NCBI GenBank assembly: GCA_002239105.1
Contig: MPNQ01000003.1
Span: 62,001 to 126,000, forward strand
Direction of reading: 5' to 3'
Source of the DNA: a marine group bacterium Sva0996 bin134
GTDB lineage: Bacteria; Actinomycetota; Acidimicrobiia; Acidimicrobiales; Bin134
DNA length: 64,000 nt
A program made the position numbers and the translations under genes. The notes under the pieces are model-generated. The model did not search any database. It was not told the origin of the DNA and saw nothing but the letters and a program-made list of their open reading frames with translations. How positions within the stretch are numbered: position 1 is the first letter of the stretch; each line of letters begins with the position of its first letter. Positions 1 to 8,009 of the stretch are shown here, one piece after another.

Positions 1-1
1 C

Positions 2-3000
2 CTCGACATCGTGCTGCCCGACATGGTGTACAGCCAGGTGATCACCGTGGACGAGCGAGTGAGGGCCGACGGCACCGTGGAACGATCATTAGATGAGGAC
101 GACGCCCGAGGGCAGCTGACCGCGGCCCGCCGAGCGGGATTGCGGTCGGCGGCCATCGTGCTGGTACACGGCTATCGCTACCCCGATCACGAAGCCCGTC
201 TGGCCGAGATCGCCGCCGAAGTGGGGTTCGAGCATGTCTCAGCCAGCCACCAGGTGAACCCGCTCATCCGCCTGGTGCCCCGGGGCGACACCACCGTGGC
301 CGACGCCTACCTCACCCCGGTGCTGCGCCGTCACATCCAGACCGTCGAGGACCAGATCGACACGTCGCTGTTCTTCATGCAGTCCAACGGCGGCCTGGCC
401 CACCCTGACCACTTCCGGGGCAAGGACGCGCTGCTGTCCGGCCCGGCCGGCGGGGTGGTGGGCATGGCCCGCACCGGTGAGGCCGCCGGCCACTACCGCC
501 TGATCGGATTCGACATGGGCGGCACCTCCACCGATGTGTCCCACTACGACGGCCGCTTCGAGCGCACCACCGACGCGGTGGTCGCCGGGGTCCGGGTGCG
601 AGCGCCGATGATCCTGATCCACACCGTGGCCGCCGGGGGCGGCTCGATCCTGTCGTTCGACGGCAGCCGCTTCCGAGTGGGCCCTGACTCCGCAGGCGCC
701 GAACCCGGCCCGGCCTGCTACGGAAATGGCGGGCCGCTCACCGTGACCGACGCCAACGTCGTTCTCGGCCGCCTGCACCCCGACCACTTTCCCGCGGTGT
801 TCGGCCCCGGCGGTGACCAGCCTCTCGATGCCGCCGCGGCCCGGACCGCATTCGCCGATCTGGCTGCGGCCATCACCGAGGCCACCAAACAATCGTGGAC
901 CCCCGAAAGGGCCGCCGAGGGGTTCTTGGACGTGGCGGTCCAGAACATGGCCAACGCCATCAAAACCATCTCGGTGCAGCAGGGCCATGACGTGAGCGCC
1001 TACACCTTGGCCTGCTTCGGCGGGGCCGGGGGCCAGCACGCCTGCCGGGTGGCCGACGAGCTGGGCATGTCCACGGTTTTGATCCATCCCCACGCCGGGG
1101 TGCTCTCGGCGCTGGGCATCGGCCTGGCCGACGTGCGCTCGGTAACCGAGCGGGCTGTGGGCCAAACCCTCACCGAGGATCTGCTGGGCGCCATCGCCAC
1201 CGACATCGGGGAGTTGGCCGCAGCGGCCTACACCGAGGTAGCCGCCGACTTGCCCCACTCCCACATCCACATCGAGGCCAGCTATTTCTTGCGATACGAG
1301 GGATCCGACACCTCCCTCGAGGTGGCGGCCGACGACTACCTGCCGGTGAAAGCGGCTTTTGAAGACCTCCACCGCACCCGCTTCGGGTTCGCCTCCCCCG
1401 AGACGCCCATCGTGCTGGAGTCGATCCAAGCAGAAGCCATCGGCCGCAGCAGCCTGTCTGAGACCCTGGCAGAACAGCCCTTGGCCAACCCATTGCCCGA
1501 ACCCATACCCCTAGCCCACCACGAGGCCAGCTTCGAGGGGCAAGCCCACCGCATCGCCTTCTTCGACCGGGCCGATCTGGGCCCTGGGGCAGCCGTGGAC
1601 GGACCCGCGGTCATCGTGGACCCCCTCTCCACCACAGTGGTTGAACCGGGCTGGGCCGCCGCAGCGGCCCCAAGCGGCGAGCTGGTGTTGAACCGAGTGG
1701 TGGCCCGCCCCGATGCGGCGGTGGGTACTCATGCCGACCCGGTGATGCTGGAGATCTTCAACAATCTCTTCATGAACGTGGCCGAGCAGATGGGGGTGGC
1801 TCTGGAGAACACTGCGGCTTCGGTGAACATCAAGGAGCGTCTGGACTTCTCCTGCGCGGTGTTCGACCCCGACGGTGAGCTGATCGCCAACGCCCCTCAC
1901 ATGCCGGTACACCTGGGCTCGATGGACATGTCGGTCAAAGCGATCATCGCCCGCCATCCCGACATGGCGCCTGGCGACGCCTTCATCACCAACGCCCCCT
2001 ACAACGGCGGCACCCATTTGCCCGATGTGACCGTGGTCATGCCGATATTCAATGCCGGCGGCGATGAGGTCTTGTTCTTCACCGCGTCTCGTGGTCACCA
2101 CGCCGATATCGGCGGCACAGTCCCCGGCTCAGCTCCTGCGGACGCGTCGCACATCTCCGAGGAGGGGGTGCTGTTCGATGGCGAGGTTCTAGCCCGGGGC
2201 GGGCGGTTCCAGGAGGCAGAGATCCGGGCCTTGCTCAACGGCGCCGAGTGGCCGGCCCGCAACCCCGACGTCAACATCGCTGATATCAAGGCCCAGCTGG
2301 CCGCCTGTCAGAAGGGAGCAGTGTCCCTGGCCGAGGTGATCGACTACTACAGCTTGGAGACAGTGCATGCGTACATGGACCATGTCCGGGCTAACGCCGC
2401 CGAGTCGGTCCGCCGACTGATTGATCGCCTGGAAGACGCCTCGTTCACCGTAGCGTTCGACGACGGCTCCCAAGTGTCGGTGGCCTTGCGCATAGATCGC
2501 GGCCGACGGACGCTCACCGTCGACTTCACCGGCACCAGCGACCAGCATCCCGGGAATTTCAACGCCCCCCAACCGGTGTGCCGGGCCGCGGTCCTGTACG
2601 TGCTGCGCTGCCTGGTGGATGACAGCATCCCGCTCAACAGCGGTTGTCTGGATCCGGTGGAGTTGATCATGCCGTCGCCCAGCATGATCAGCCCCGTCGA
2701 GCCCGCCGCGGTCTTTGCCGGAAATGTGGAGACCTCCCAGCACATCGTGGACACCCTGTTCGGTGCGGTGGGCACGGTGGCCGCCTCCCAGGGGACGATG
2801 AACAACGTGGTGTGGGGCAACGAGCGCCACCAGTACTACGAGACGGTGTGCGGCGGCGCGGGAGCCACCGCCCAGCGGGACGGCTGCGACGCAGTGCACA
2901 CCGGGATGACCAATGCCCGGCTCACCGACCCCGAGGTGCTGGAGCAGCGCCACCCAGTGGTAGTGGAGGACTTCTCCATCCGCCAGGGCAGCGGCGGCGC

Positions 3001-3271
3001 GGGCCTCCACCAAGGCGGCGAAGGGGTGGTGCGCCGTACCCGATTCGAAGAGCCCATGAGCCTCAACGTGCTGTCGTCTCGGCGGAAAGTGGCCCCCTAC
3101 GGCATCGAAGGAGGCTCACCCGGCGCGGTGGGCGTCAACCGCGTCCTGCGAGCCGACGGTTCAATCGAGGACTACCCAGGGGTGTTCCGCACCGAGGTGG
3201 AGCCCGGCGACCGATTCGAAGTCTCCACCCCCGGCGGAGGCGGCTACGGCCCGCCCGATGAGGAGCGCTGA
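2..3271 (+). CDS. Hydantoinase/5-oxoprolinase-type fusion protein (HyuA-HyuB), 5' end cut by window edge
   Basis: The reading frame is open to the left edge, so the real start lies outside the window; an in-frame GTG at position 11 is probably internal. Fused HyuA-HyuB proteins are about 1200 residues or more and about 1090 are visible, so the missing part should be the N-terminal part of the HyuA ATPase domain. The HyuA half carries the ATP-binding signature DMGGTSTD near residue 168 and a glycine-rich VAAGGGSI stretch. The HyuB half begins near residue 575 ([12 protein letters not shown]) and runs to the end with the typical [12 protein letters not shown] segment and a terminal STPGGGGYG. 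The family performs ATP-dependent opening of cyclic imides or lactams such as hydantoins or 5-oxoproline; the substrate here cannot be told. The 3' end overlaps the convergent 2Fe-2S gene by 28 bp. Confidence 0.9.
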   Translation, partial: LDIVLPDMVYSQVITVDERVRADGTVERSLDEDDARGQLTAARRAGLRSAAIVLVHGYRYPDHEARLAEIAAEVGFEHVSASHQVNPLIRLVPRGDTTVADAYLTPVLRRHIQTVEDQIDTSLFFMQSNGGLAHPDHFRGKDALLSGPAGGVVGMARTGEAAGHYRLIGFDMGGTSTDVSHYDGRFERTTDAVVAGVRVRAPMILIHTVAAGGGSILSFDGSRFRVGPDSAGAEPGPACYGNGGPLTVTDANVVLGRLHPDHFPAVFGPGGDQPLDAAAARTAFADLAAAITEATKQSWTPERAAEGFLDVAVQNMANAIKTISVQQGHDVSAYTLACFGGAGGQHACRVADELGMSTVLIHPHAGVLSALGIGLADVRSVTERAVGQTLTEDLLGAIATDIGELAAAAYTEVAADLPHSHIHIEASYFLRYEGSDTSLEVAADDYLPVKAAFEDLHRTRFGFASPETPIVLESIQAEAIGRSSLSETLAEQPLANPLPEPIPLAHHEASFEGQAHRIAFFDRADLGPGAAVDGPAVIVDPLSTTVVEPGWAAAAAPSGELVLNRVVARPDAAVGTHADPVMLEIFNNLFMNVAEQMGVALENTAASVNIKERLDFSCAVFDPDGELIANAPHMPVHLGSMDMSVKAIIARHPDMAPGDAFITNAPYNGGTHLPDVTVVMPIFNAGGDEVLFFTASRGHHADIGGTVPGSAPADASHISEEGVLFDGEVLARGGRFQEAEIRALLNGAEWPARNPDVNIADIKAQLAACQKGAVSLAEVIDYYSLETVHAYMDHVRANAAESVRRLIDRLEDASFTVAFDDGSQVSVALRIDRGRRTLTVDFTGTSDQHPGNFNAPQPVCRAAVLYVLRCLVDDSIPLNSGCLDPVELIMPSPSMISPVEPAAVFAGNVETSQHIVDTLFGAVGTVAASQGTMNNVVWGNERHQYYETVCGGAGATAQRDGCDAVHTGMTNARLTDPEVLEQRHPVVVEDFSIRQGSGGAGLHQGGEGVVRRTRFEEPMSLNVLSSRRKVAPYGIEGGSPGAVGVNRVLRADGSIEDYPGVFRTEVEPGDRFEVSTPGGGGYGPPDEER

Positions 3272-3756
3272 GCGGCTAGGCGGACGCCTTCGACGATGCT
3301 GGTGTAGCCGGTGCAGCGACACAGGGTGCCGGCCAGGAACTCTCGGATCTCACCATCGGACGGCTCATCAGCTTCAGCTGGGCGGTCGGCCAGCCAGGCC
3401 ACGGTGGACATGATGATTCCCGGTGTGCAGAATCCGCACTGGAAGCTCATGGCGTCGGCGAAGGCCTGCTGCACCGGTCCCAGCACCGGGTTGCCCGGGT
3501 CGCTCGTGTCCACCAGGCCCTCGATGGTGGACACGTCGGTGCCGTCGGCCTGCACGGCCAGGATGAGGCACGACCGCACCGCAGTGCCGTCCACCAGCAC
3601 CGTGCAGGTCCCGCACACCCCGTGCTCACACCCCAAGTGGGTGCCGGTGAGCCCGCATTGGCGGCGCAAGAAGTCGGCCAAAGTCGTGCGGGTCTCGGCC
3701 TCGGCGGAAAACTCGATGCCGTTGGCCCGCAACTCGACCCTGCGCTTCGCACTCAT
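3244..3756 (-). CDS. CoxS-like 2Fe-2S subunit of a molybdenum hydroxylase (orphan)
   Basis: This 170-residue protein has the two-cluster layout of small subunits of xanthine-dehydrogenase-family hydroxylases. A plant-type cluster motif uses C43, C48, C51 and C63, and an alpha-helical second cluster motif uses C107, C110, C146 and C148 (CGFCTPG and CRCTGY). Such subunits pass electrons from the Mo-cofactor subunit to FAD. It follows an SDR gene on the same strand with a 7-bp gap, and no large or FAD subunit is adjacent, so its catalytic partner must be encoded elsewhere; the lone large subunit at 37005-39356 is one possibility. The 3' end overlaps the hydantoinase gene tail to tail. Confidence 0.9.
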   Translation of the reverse strand: MSAKRRVELRANGIEFSAEAETRTTLADFLRRQCGLTGTHLGCEHGVCGTCTVLVDGTAVRSCLILAVQADGTDVSTIEGLVDTSDPGNPVLGPVQQAFADAMSFQCGFCTPGIIMSTVAWLADRPAEADEPSDGEIREFLAGTLCRCTGYTSIVEGVRLAAQRSSSGGP

Positions 3757-3763
3757 TAGGCAG

Positions 3764-4564
3764 CTACCAGGTGATGCTCTGGCCGGCGTTGGCCCGCAAG
3801 ATCTGGCCCGTCACATAGCGGGAGGCATCGGAGGCCAAGAACCAGATCAGATTGGCCTGATCAGATGCCTCGCACACATCGCCCATTGGGGAGCGGTCCC
3901 GCATCAGCTTGAGGTAGCTGTCCATCTCGGCGGGGTCCACCCGCCCCTGGTCGTCGCGAAGATGCCCTCCCACAAAGTTGGTCAAGGTGAAGCCCGGGGC
4001 GATGGTGTTGACCCGCACCCCGTCGGGCCCGGCCTCCACCGCCAACGACTGGGTGAGCATGGCCACCGCCGCCTTGGTGGCCGCATACACCGATAGTCCC
4101 CCCACGGGGGTGTTGATGGCGGTGGCCGACACGTTCACGATGGAGCCCGACCCCTGAGGGGCCATGACCCGCATTGCCGCCTGGCACCCGAAGAACACCC
4201 CTTTGAAGTTGATGGCCAGCACCCGGTCGAGTTCGGCCTCAGTCACGTCCACCACGTCGCCGTAGCTGCCCACGCCGGCCACGTTGGCCATCACGTCCAG
4301 CCGCCCGAACTCGTCAACTGCCGCCGCAACCAGCGCATTCACCTGATCGGCCTGAGTGGTGTCCACCGCCATCGCCACCGCCCGCCCGCCGTCAGCCACA
4401 ATCCGATCCCGAGTGCGGGCTGCCCCGTCGCCATCGATATCGCCAAGCACCACTGCAGCACCGGCCACAGCCAGCGTCTCCGCGGCCGCCTCCCCAATTC
4501 CGCTGGCCCCGCCGGTGATGCACGCCACCCTTCCGTCGAGGTCGAAGACTCCGAGCCCGGTCAT
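3764..4564 (-). CDS. Short-chain dehydrogenase/reductase (SDR)
   Basis: A classical SDR of 266 residues from the chosen ATG; an in-frame GTG 18 bp upstream is an alternative start. Counted from that GTG, the cofactor motif TGGASGIG lies at 23-30, the structural NVAG near 100-103, the catalytic Ser at 152 and YxxxK at Y166/K170. The DID after strand beta-2 suggests NAD(H) preference. It is the upstream gene of a likely two-gene unit with the CoxS-like protein. The substrate is not predictable from the sequence. Confidence 0.88.
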   Translation of the reverse strand: MTGLGVFDLDGRVACITGGASGIGEAAAETLAVAGAAVVLGDIDGDGAARTRDRIVADGGRAVAMAVDTTQADQVNALVAAAVDEFGRLDVMANVAGVGSYGDVVDVTEAELDRVLAINFKGVFFGCQAAMRVMAPQGSGSIVNVSATAINTPVGGLSVYAATKAAVAMLTQSLAVEAGPDGVRVNTIAPGFTLTNFVGGHLRDDQGRVDPAEMDSYLKLMRDRSPMGDVCEASDQANLIWFLASDASRYVTGQILRANAGQSITW

Positions 4565-4685
4565 CAATCCAGTTTGTCTCACCGTTATCTGGCTTGCCCC
4601 ACCGCCGAGCCGGTGCGAGTTGGCCTAGACAGTCGGCCCCTTCAATCGGCTTGCCATCGCGCTACGCAAATGTGAGTCTTGGGCC

Positions 4686-5543
4686 ATGGCGGCGGAGATG
4701 GAATGGCTGGTGGACCAACCCTCCCAATCCAACCCGGTCATGGTGGTGGCTTTGGAGGGCCTGTTCGACGCGGCCGACGCGGCCACCACCGGGGTGCGAC
4801 TTCTGAAGGACAGCGCCAACGGCGTCGAGACCCTGGCTCGAATCGACCCTGAAGGGTTCTTCAATTTCCAGGATCGCCGCCCCGAAGTCCGTTTGGACGA
4901 CAACGGCAATCGAGTCATCGACTGGCCGGGAACCGAGGTCGCCGGGGTGGAGCGCTACGGCGCCAAGCACCCCCTGGTGGTGGTAGACGGGGTGGAACCC
5001 CACCTGCGGTGGCGGACCTTCGCCGACTACCTGGTGGAGGTGGCCACCGAGTGCCGGGCCGGGTTGGTGGTCACGCTGGGGGCCATGGTCGGCCTCGCCC
5101 CCCACACCCGTCCGCTGGGAGTGGTGGGAAGCTCGACGAACGCGGAGCTGGCCCGCATGTTCGGATTGGGCCGCCCCACCTATGAGGGCCCCACCGGCCT
5201 GGTGGGCGCGCTTCACGACGCTCTAGACCAAGCCGGCATCCCGGTCATTTCCCTGCGAGTGTCCGTCCCTCACTATGTACCCGGACCACCCAACCCCGAA
5301 GCCACCCGGTCACTGCTCAAGCGGTTCGAGCTGATCACCGGCATCATCACCGACCACCGGGAACTCGACGAGGCCGCGGCCGCCTGGCGCGAACGGGTTG
5401 ATACCGCGGTAGCGGGCGACGACGACCTCAGGAACTACGTCGCCCAGCTAGAGCGGCAGATCGACGAGGCCGACGACCTCCTCCCCACCGGCGACGACCT
5501 AGCCACCCAGTTCGAAGCCTTCCTCCGCGACCCCTGGAAGTAG
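4686..5543 (+). CDS. PAC2 family protein
   Basis: A 285-residue protein with the actinobacterial PAC2 architecture: an N-terminal segment with VMVVALEGLFDAADAA, a central IDPEGFFNFQDRRP-like stretch, and a C-terminal helical region rich in acidic residues (DEAAAAWRERVD, QLERQIDEADDL). PAC2 proteins are related to the eukaryotic proteasome assembly chaperone 2, but the bacterial function is unsettled; actinobacteria that make proteasomes usually encode them. It stands alone, divergent from the SDR gene, with a 121-bp intergenic region that must hold both promoters. Length fits the family. Confidence 0.85.
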   Translation: MAAEMEWLVDQPSQSNPVMVVALEGLFDAADAATTGVRLLKDSANGVETLARIDPEGFFNFQDRRPEVRLDDNGNRVIDWPGTEVAGVERYGAKHPLVVVDGVEPHLRWRTFADYLVEVATECRAGLVVTLGAMVGLAPHTRPLGVVGSSTNAELARMFGLGRPTYEGPTGLVGALHDALDQAGIPVISLRVSVPHYVPGPPNPEATRSLLKRFELITGIITDHRELDEAAAAWRERVDTAVAGDDDLRNYVAQLERQIDEADDLLPTGDDLATQFEAFLRDPWK

Positions 5544-5584
5544 GGATCGCCTAACTGTCACTACCAAGACATAGGCTGAGCGAC

Positions 5585-6175
5585 ATGACTGAACAGGAGT
5601 GTCTCTGGACCATTGGGCATTCCAACCACAGCATCGAGCGTTTCTTGGAACTGTTGAACTCCAACGAGATCGATGTAGTGGTTGACGTGCGGTCTCAGCC
5701 CTATTCGTCATATCAGGGGCACTTCAACCAAGAGCCGTTGCGCCAATCCCTCAAAGACGCTGGATTTCGCTACCTATTTCTTGGCAAGGAACTAGGGGGG
5801 CGCCCACCTGAGCCCGAACTCTACGACGAGGACAGCCACGTTCTCTACGGCGAACTCGCCAAGACCGAGCGCTTCCAAAGCGGCCTCGACCGCATCGTCA
5901 AAGGATCAGCCACCTTCCGAGTGGCAGTGATGTGCAGCGAGGAGGACCCAACGGATTGCCACCGTCGCCAGCTCATCACCCGGGCACTCCTAGAGTCGCA
6001 CGCTCCCGTTGAGGTCACCCACATTCGAGGCTCAGGGGAACTAGTTGATGAATCGCAACTCAGCCAAGATACTGATGGGCACAAGCAGCAAACCTTCTTT
6101 GAGGACGAGGCACCGTGGAGATCTGCACAATCGGTTTCACCAAACACACCGCGGAGAGCTTCTTTGGCCTCCTAA
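5585..6175 (+). CDS. DUF488 family protein (first of a tandem pair)
   Basis: A 196-residue protein beginning with the DUF488 N-terminal signature TIGHSNHSIERF, followed by the conserved VDVRSQPYS segment and, near residue 117-127, the motif CSEEDPTDCHRR with two cysteines (C117, C125) and a His-Arg pair. This C-x(7)-CHR arrangement is the most conserved part of the family and may be catalytic or metal-binding; the biochemical activity is not established. Its 3' end overlaps the next DUF488 gene by 61 bp in another frame, so the two are probably co-translated. The last 40 or so residues fall outside the domain and may be a by-product of that overlap. Confidence 0.82.
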   Translation: MTEQECLWTIGHSNHSIERFLELLNSNEIDVVVDVRSQPYSSYQGHFNQEPLRQSLKDAGFRYLFLGKELGGRPPEPELYDEDSHVLYGELAKTERFQSGLDRIVKGSATFRVAVMCSEEDPTDCHRRQLITRALLESHAPVEVTHIRGSGELVDESQLSQDTDGHKQQTFFEDEAPWRSAQSVSPNTPRRASLAS

Positions 6176-6579
6176 GAGACGAAGGCGTCGGCCGACTCAT
6201 AGACGTACGCCTGAACAACGCTGGCCAGCTCTCAGGATTCGCGAAGCGAGACGACCTTAGGTACTTTCTCGATCACCTCTGCAACGCCGAATACGTCCAC
6301 GAGCCTGACCTGCTCGCCCCAACAGAAGAATTGCTCAAGGGGTACCAGAAGAAGCATCTGAGCTGGGATGACTACGAGACGCGCTTCGTCGAACTGATGG
6401 CTCACAGGAAGATCGAAGACAAACTCTCTCCCGACCTCTTCGATCTACGGACCGCCCTCCTGTGCAGCGAGCACACCCCAGATCACTGCCACCGCCGACT
6501 AGTAGTCGAGTACCTCGGCCACCACTGGGGCGACGTGACCCCCATCCACCTCCCCCGTACTTGCTCCGTCATCGCCTGA
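6115..6579 (+). CDS. DUF488 family protein (second of a tandem pair)
   Basis: A 154-residue paralogue of the preceding gene, starting at a GTG inside it. It has the same order of motifs: TIGFTKHTAESF at the N-terminus, LIDVRLNN, and CSEHTPDHCHRR at residues 117-128 with C117, C125 and H126-R127 conserved. Overall identity to the first copy is low outside these motifs, so it is an old duplication or two families brought together rather than a recent repeat. It is followed after 10 bp by the dual-OB-like gene, giving a three-gene unit. Confidence 0.8.
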   Translation: MEICTIGFTKHTAESFFGLLRDEGVGRLIDVRLNNAGQLSGFAKRDDLRYFLDHLCNAEYVHEPDLLAPTEELLKGYQKKHLSWDDYETRFVELMAHRKIEDKLSPDLFDLRTALLCSEHTPDHCHRRLVVEYLGHHWGDVTPIHLPRTCSVIA

Positions 6580-6589
6580 GGTTTCCCCC

Positions 6590-7222
6590 ATGACCGAAAT
6601 CGAGATGCTGTGCATGGCGAATTCCTGGAAACACAAAGAGCGATGCATTGCAGGACTGCTCCCAAACGGCTCTTGGATACGGCCAGTCTCTACTTCCACT
6701 GGAGGGGCCATTTCTAATTCGCAATGTCAAGTTGCTGACGGGCATCAAATTCAGCAACTTGATGTTGTCGGTCTTGTGATAGATCGTGCAACACCTCTTA
6801 TAAACCAACCAGAGAACCATTTGATTTCCGATCGGAATTGGCATCTACTTCGAAAACGTACAGCAAGTGAAGTATCCGATTTTCTTACGGATTGTGAGTA
6901 CGACGGCGACACGCTCTTCGGAACTACAAGCAACAAAGTGAGATGGTCGCAGATTGAAGAGCAAGGAGTCGAAGAGTCTCTGTTGCTGATCAGAGCAACC
7001 CGCCCAAGATTCTATTGGAGAGACAATCAACTCCGAGCGGTCTTTGTTCACGCAAGAGCAGAGTATGACTTGTCTGTAACCTTCGATCTCAATACCAGCG
7101 ACAATGGGCGTCGGTCATCGTCTGAATGGTGGCTGACAGTCAGCCTTGGTGGTCCATGGCCGGAGCAAAATAATGACTGCTACAAGTTGATCGCTGGGGC
7201 GATCGAAATACCCGATATTTGA
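6590..7222 (+). CDS. Dual OB-fold-like protein (putative nucleic-acid-binding)
   Basis: This 210-residue protein starts with MLCMANSWKHKERCIAG and continues with LPNGSWIRPVS, a conserved DVVGLVID strand and QPENHLI, a motif set I recognise from the uncharacterised family annotated as dual-OB-containing proteins. The C-terminal half contains a second beta-rich stretch ending in WWLTVSLGGPW. OB folds usually bind single-stranded nucleic acid or nucleotides, so a sensing or binding role is inferred. It directly follows the two DUF488 genes. Base composition from about 6590 to 7222 is clearly more AT-rich than the housekeeping genes around it, consistent with acquisition by transfer. Confidence 0.55.
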   Translation: MTEIEMLCMANSWKHKERCIAGLLPNGSWIRPVSTSTGGAISNSQCQVADGHQIQQLDVVGLVIDRATPLINQPENHLISDRNWHLLRKRTASEVSDFLTDCEYDGDTLFGTTSNKVRWSQIEEQGVEESLLLIRATRPRFYWRDNQLRAVFVHARAEYDLSVTFDLNTSDNGRRSSSEWWLTVSLGGPWPEQNNDCYKLIAGAIEIPDI

Positions 7223-7291
7223 CTAGACGGTTTGGAAAAATATGAGATCACACCAGTTTGACGATGATTTGGGCCGTTGCTCGGGCGACCC

Positions 7292-7666
7292 CTAGAACAA
7301 GGGCCGCTCGTAGCGATGCGGGATCGGTCTCATACGAACTCCCATGAGCAGATTGTCGCAACCGCCATAGTAGGAATCAAGGAACTGCTGGGCGCGTTCA
7401 AGGTCACCGGTATTGGTGACCTCCTGATGCCAAAAAGCAGCCATCCTACGACCGTCCCAACTCTCGTCCTCGTCCTCGATGATCTTCACGAGGCCATCGA
7501 GAGCCTTCTGGCGTGGGGTCCGCTCGGGGAGATTGGCCACGAGTTCGGCCAACGGGTCCGGTTCGGGCTCGGGTGGTGGTTTGAGCGAAGCACGGATGAG
7601 AGCGTAGAAGATCCAGATGAACGGGAGGACGGTGAGCGAGAGCGCTATTGCATTAGGAGCGCTCAT
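7292..7666 (-). CDS. Small single-pass membrane protein, unknown function
   Basis: A 124-residue protein with one N-terminal membrane segment (residues about 8-27, LSLTVLPFIWIFYALI), then a proline-rich linker (KPPPEPEPDP) and a charged helical soluble domain containing FWHQEVTNTGDLERAQQFL. A purine-rich AAGGGGGG lies about 5-12 bases before the ATG, which supports this strand over the overlapping open frame on the plus strand. I do not recognise a family. It faces the dual-OB gene tail to tail. Confidence 0.55.
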   Translation of the reverse strand: MSAPNAIALSLTVLPFIWIFYALIRASLKPPPEPEPDPLAELVANLPERTPRQKALDGLVKIIEDEDESWDGRRMAAFWHQEVTNTGDLERAQQFLDSYYGGCDNLLMGVRMRPIPHRYERPLF

Positions 7667-8009
7667 TGATGGCCCCCCTTCGATTAGGGTCTGTTAGCGA
7701 ATGTTGCAACGATGGTACCAGAGACCCGCCGTCGGGCGACCATATACCTCGGATCACCGGGTCTCCGTCAAGGCCATCCTGTAAATCGCCCTCGCCGGCG
7801 CAACTCGGTGCGACCTGCATAAGCGATAGGGCAATAGGGGGACGATGTACCAGTAGCTCTGCCTCTGGACCGTGGGCGGCATGATTGCCCACCTTCCCGC
7901 CTCATGCGAACACAACTCCAATGGGTACTACAGCTAGTTGTGTGTGCGCCGGTTTGGAACCGTTGTCTGACTGAAGAACCCGCAGCAGAGGCGTCTATAT
8001 CCGTGTTGA
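7667..8009. other. Intergenic stretch without a recognisable gene
   Basis: About 340 bp between the small membrane protein and the protease-DCD fusion gene. Short open frames exist on both strands, but none has a plausible ribosome site or protein-like composition. I saw no tRNA cloverleaf, strong hairpin or repeat in it. It probably carries the promoter of the membrane protein gene at its left end. Confidence 0.5.

Noticed and set aside
7277..7669. A 130-residue plus-strand frame opposite the small membrane protein
   Set aside because: The minus-strand frame has a better ribosome site, a credible membrane segment and a natural composition; only one is likely real.
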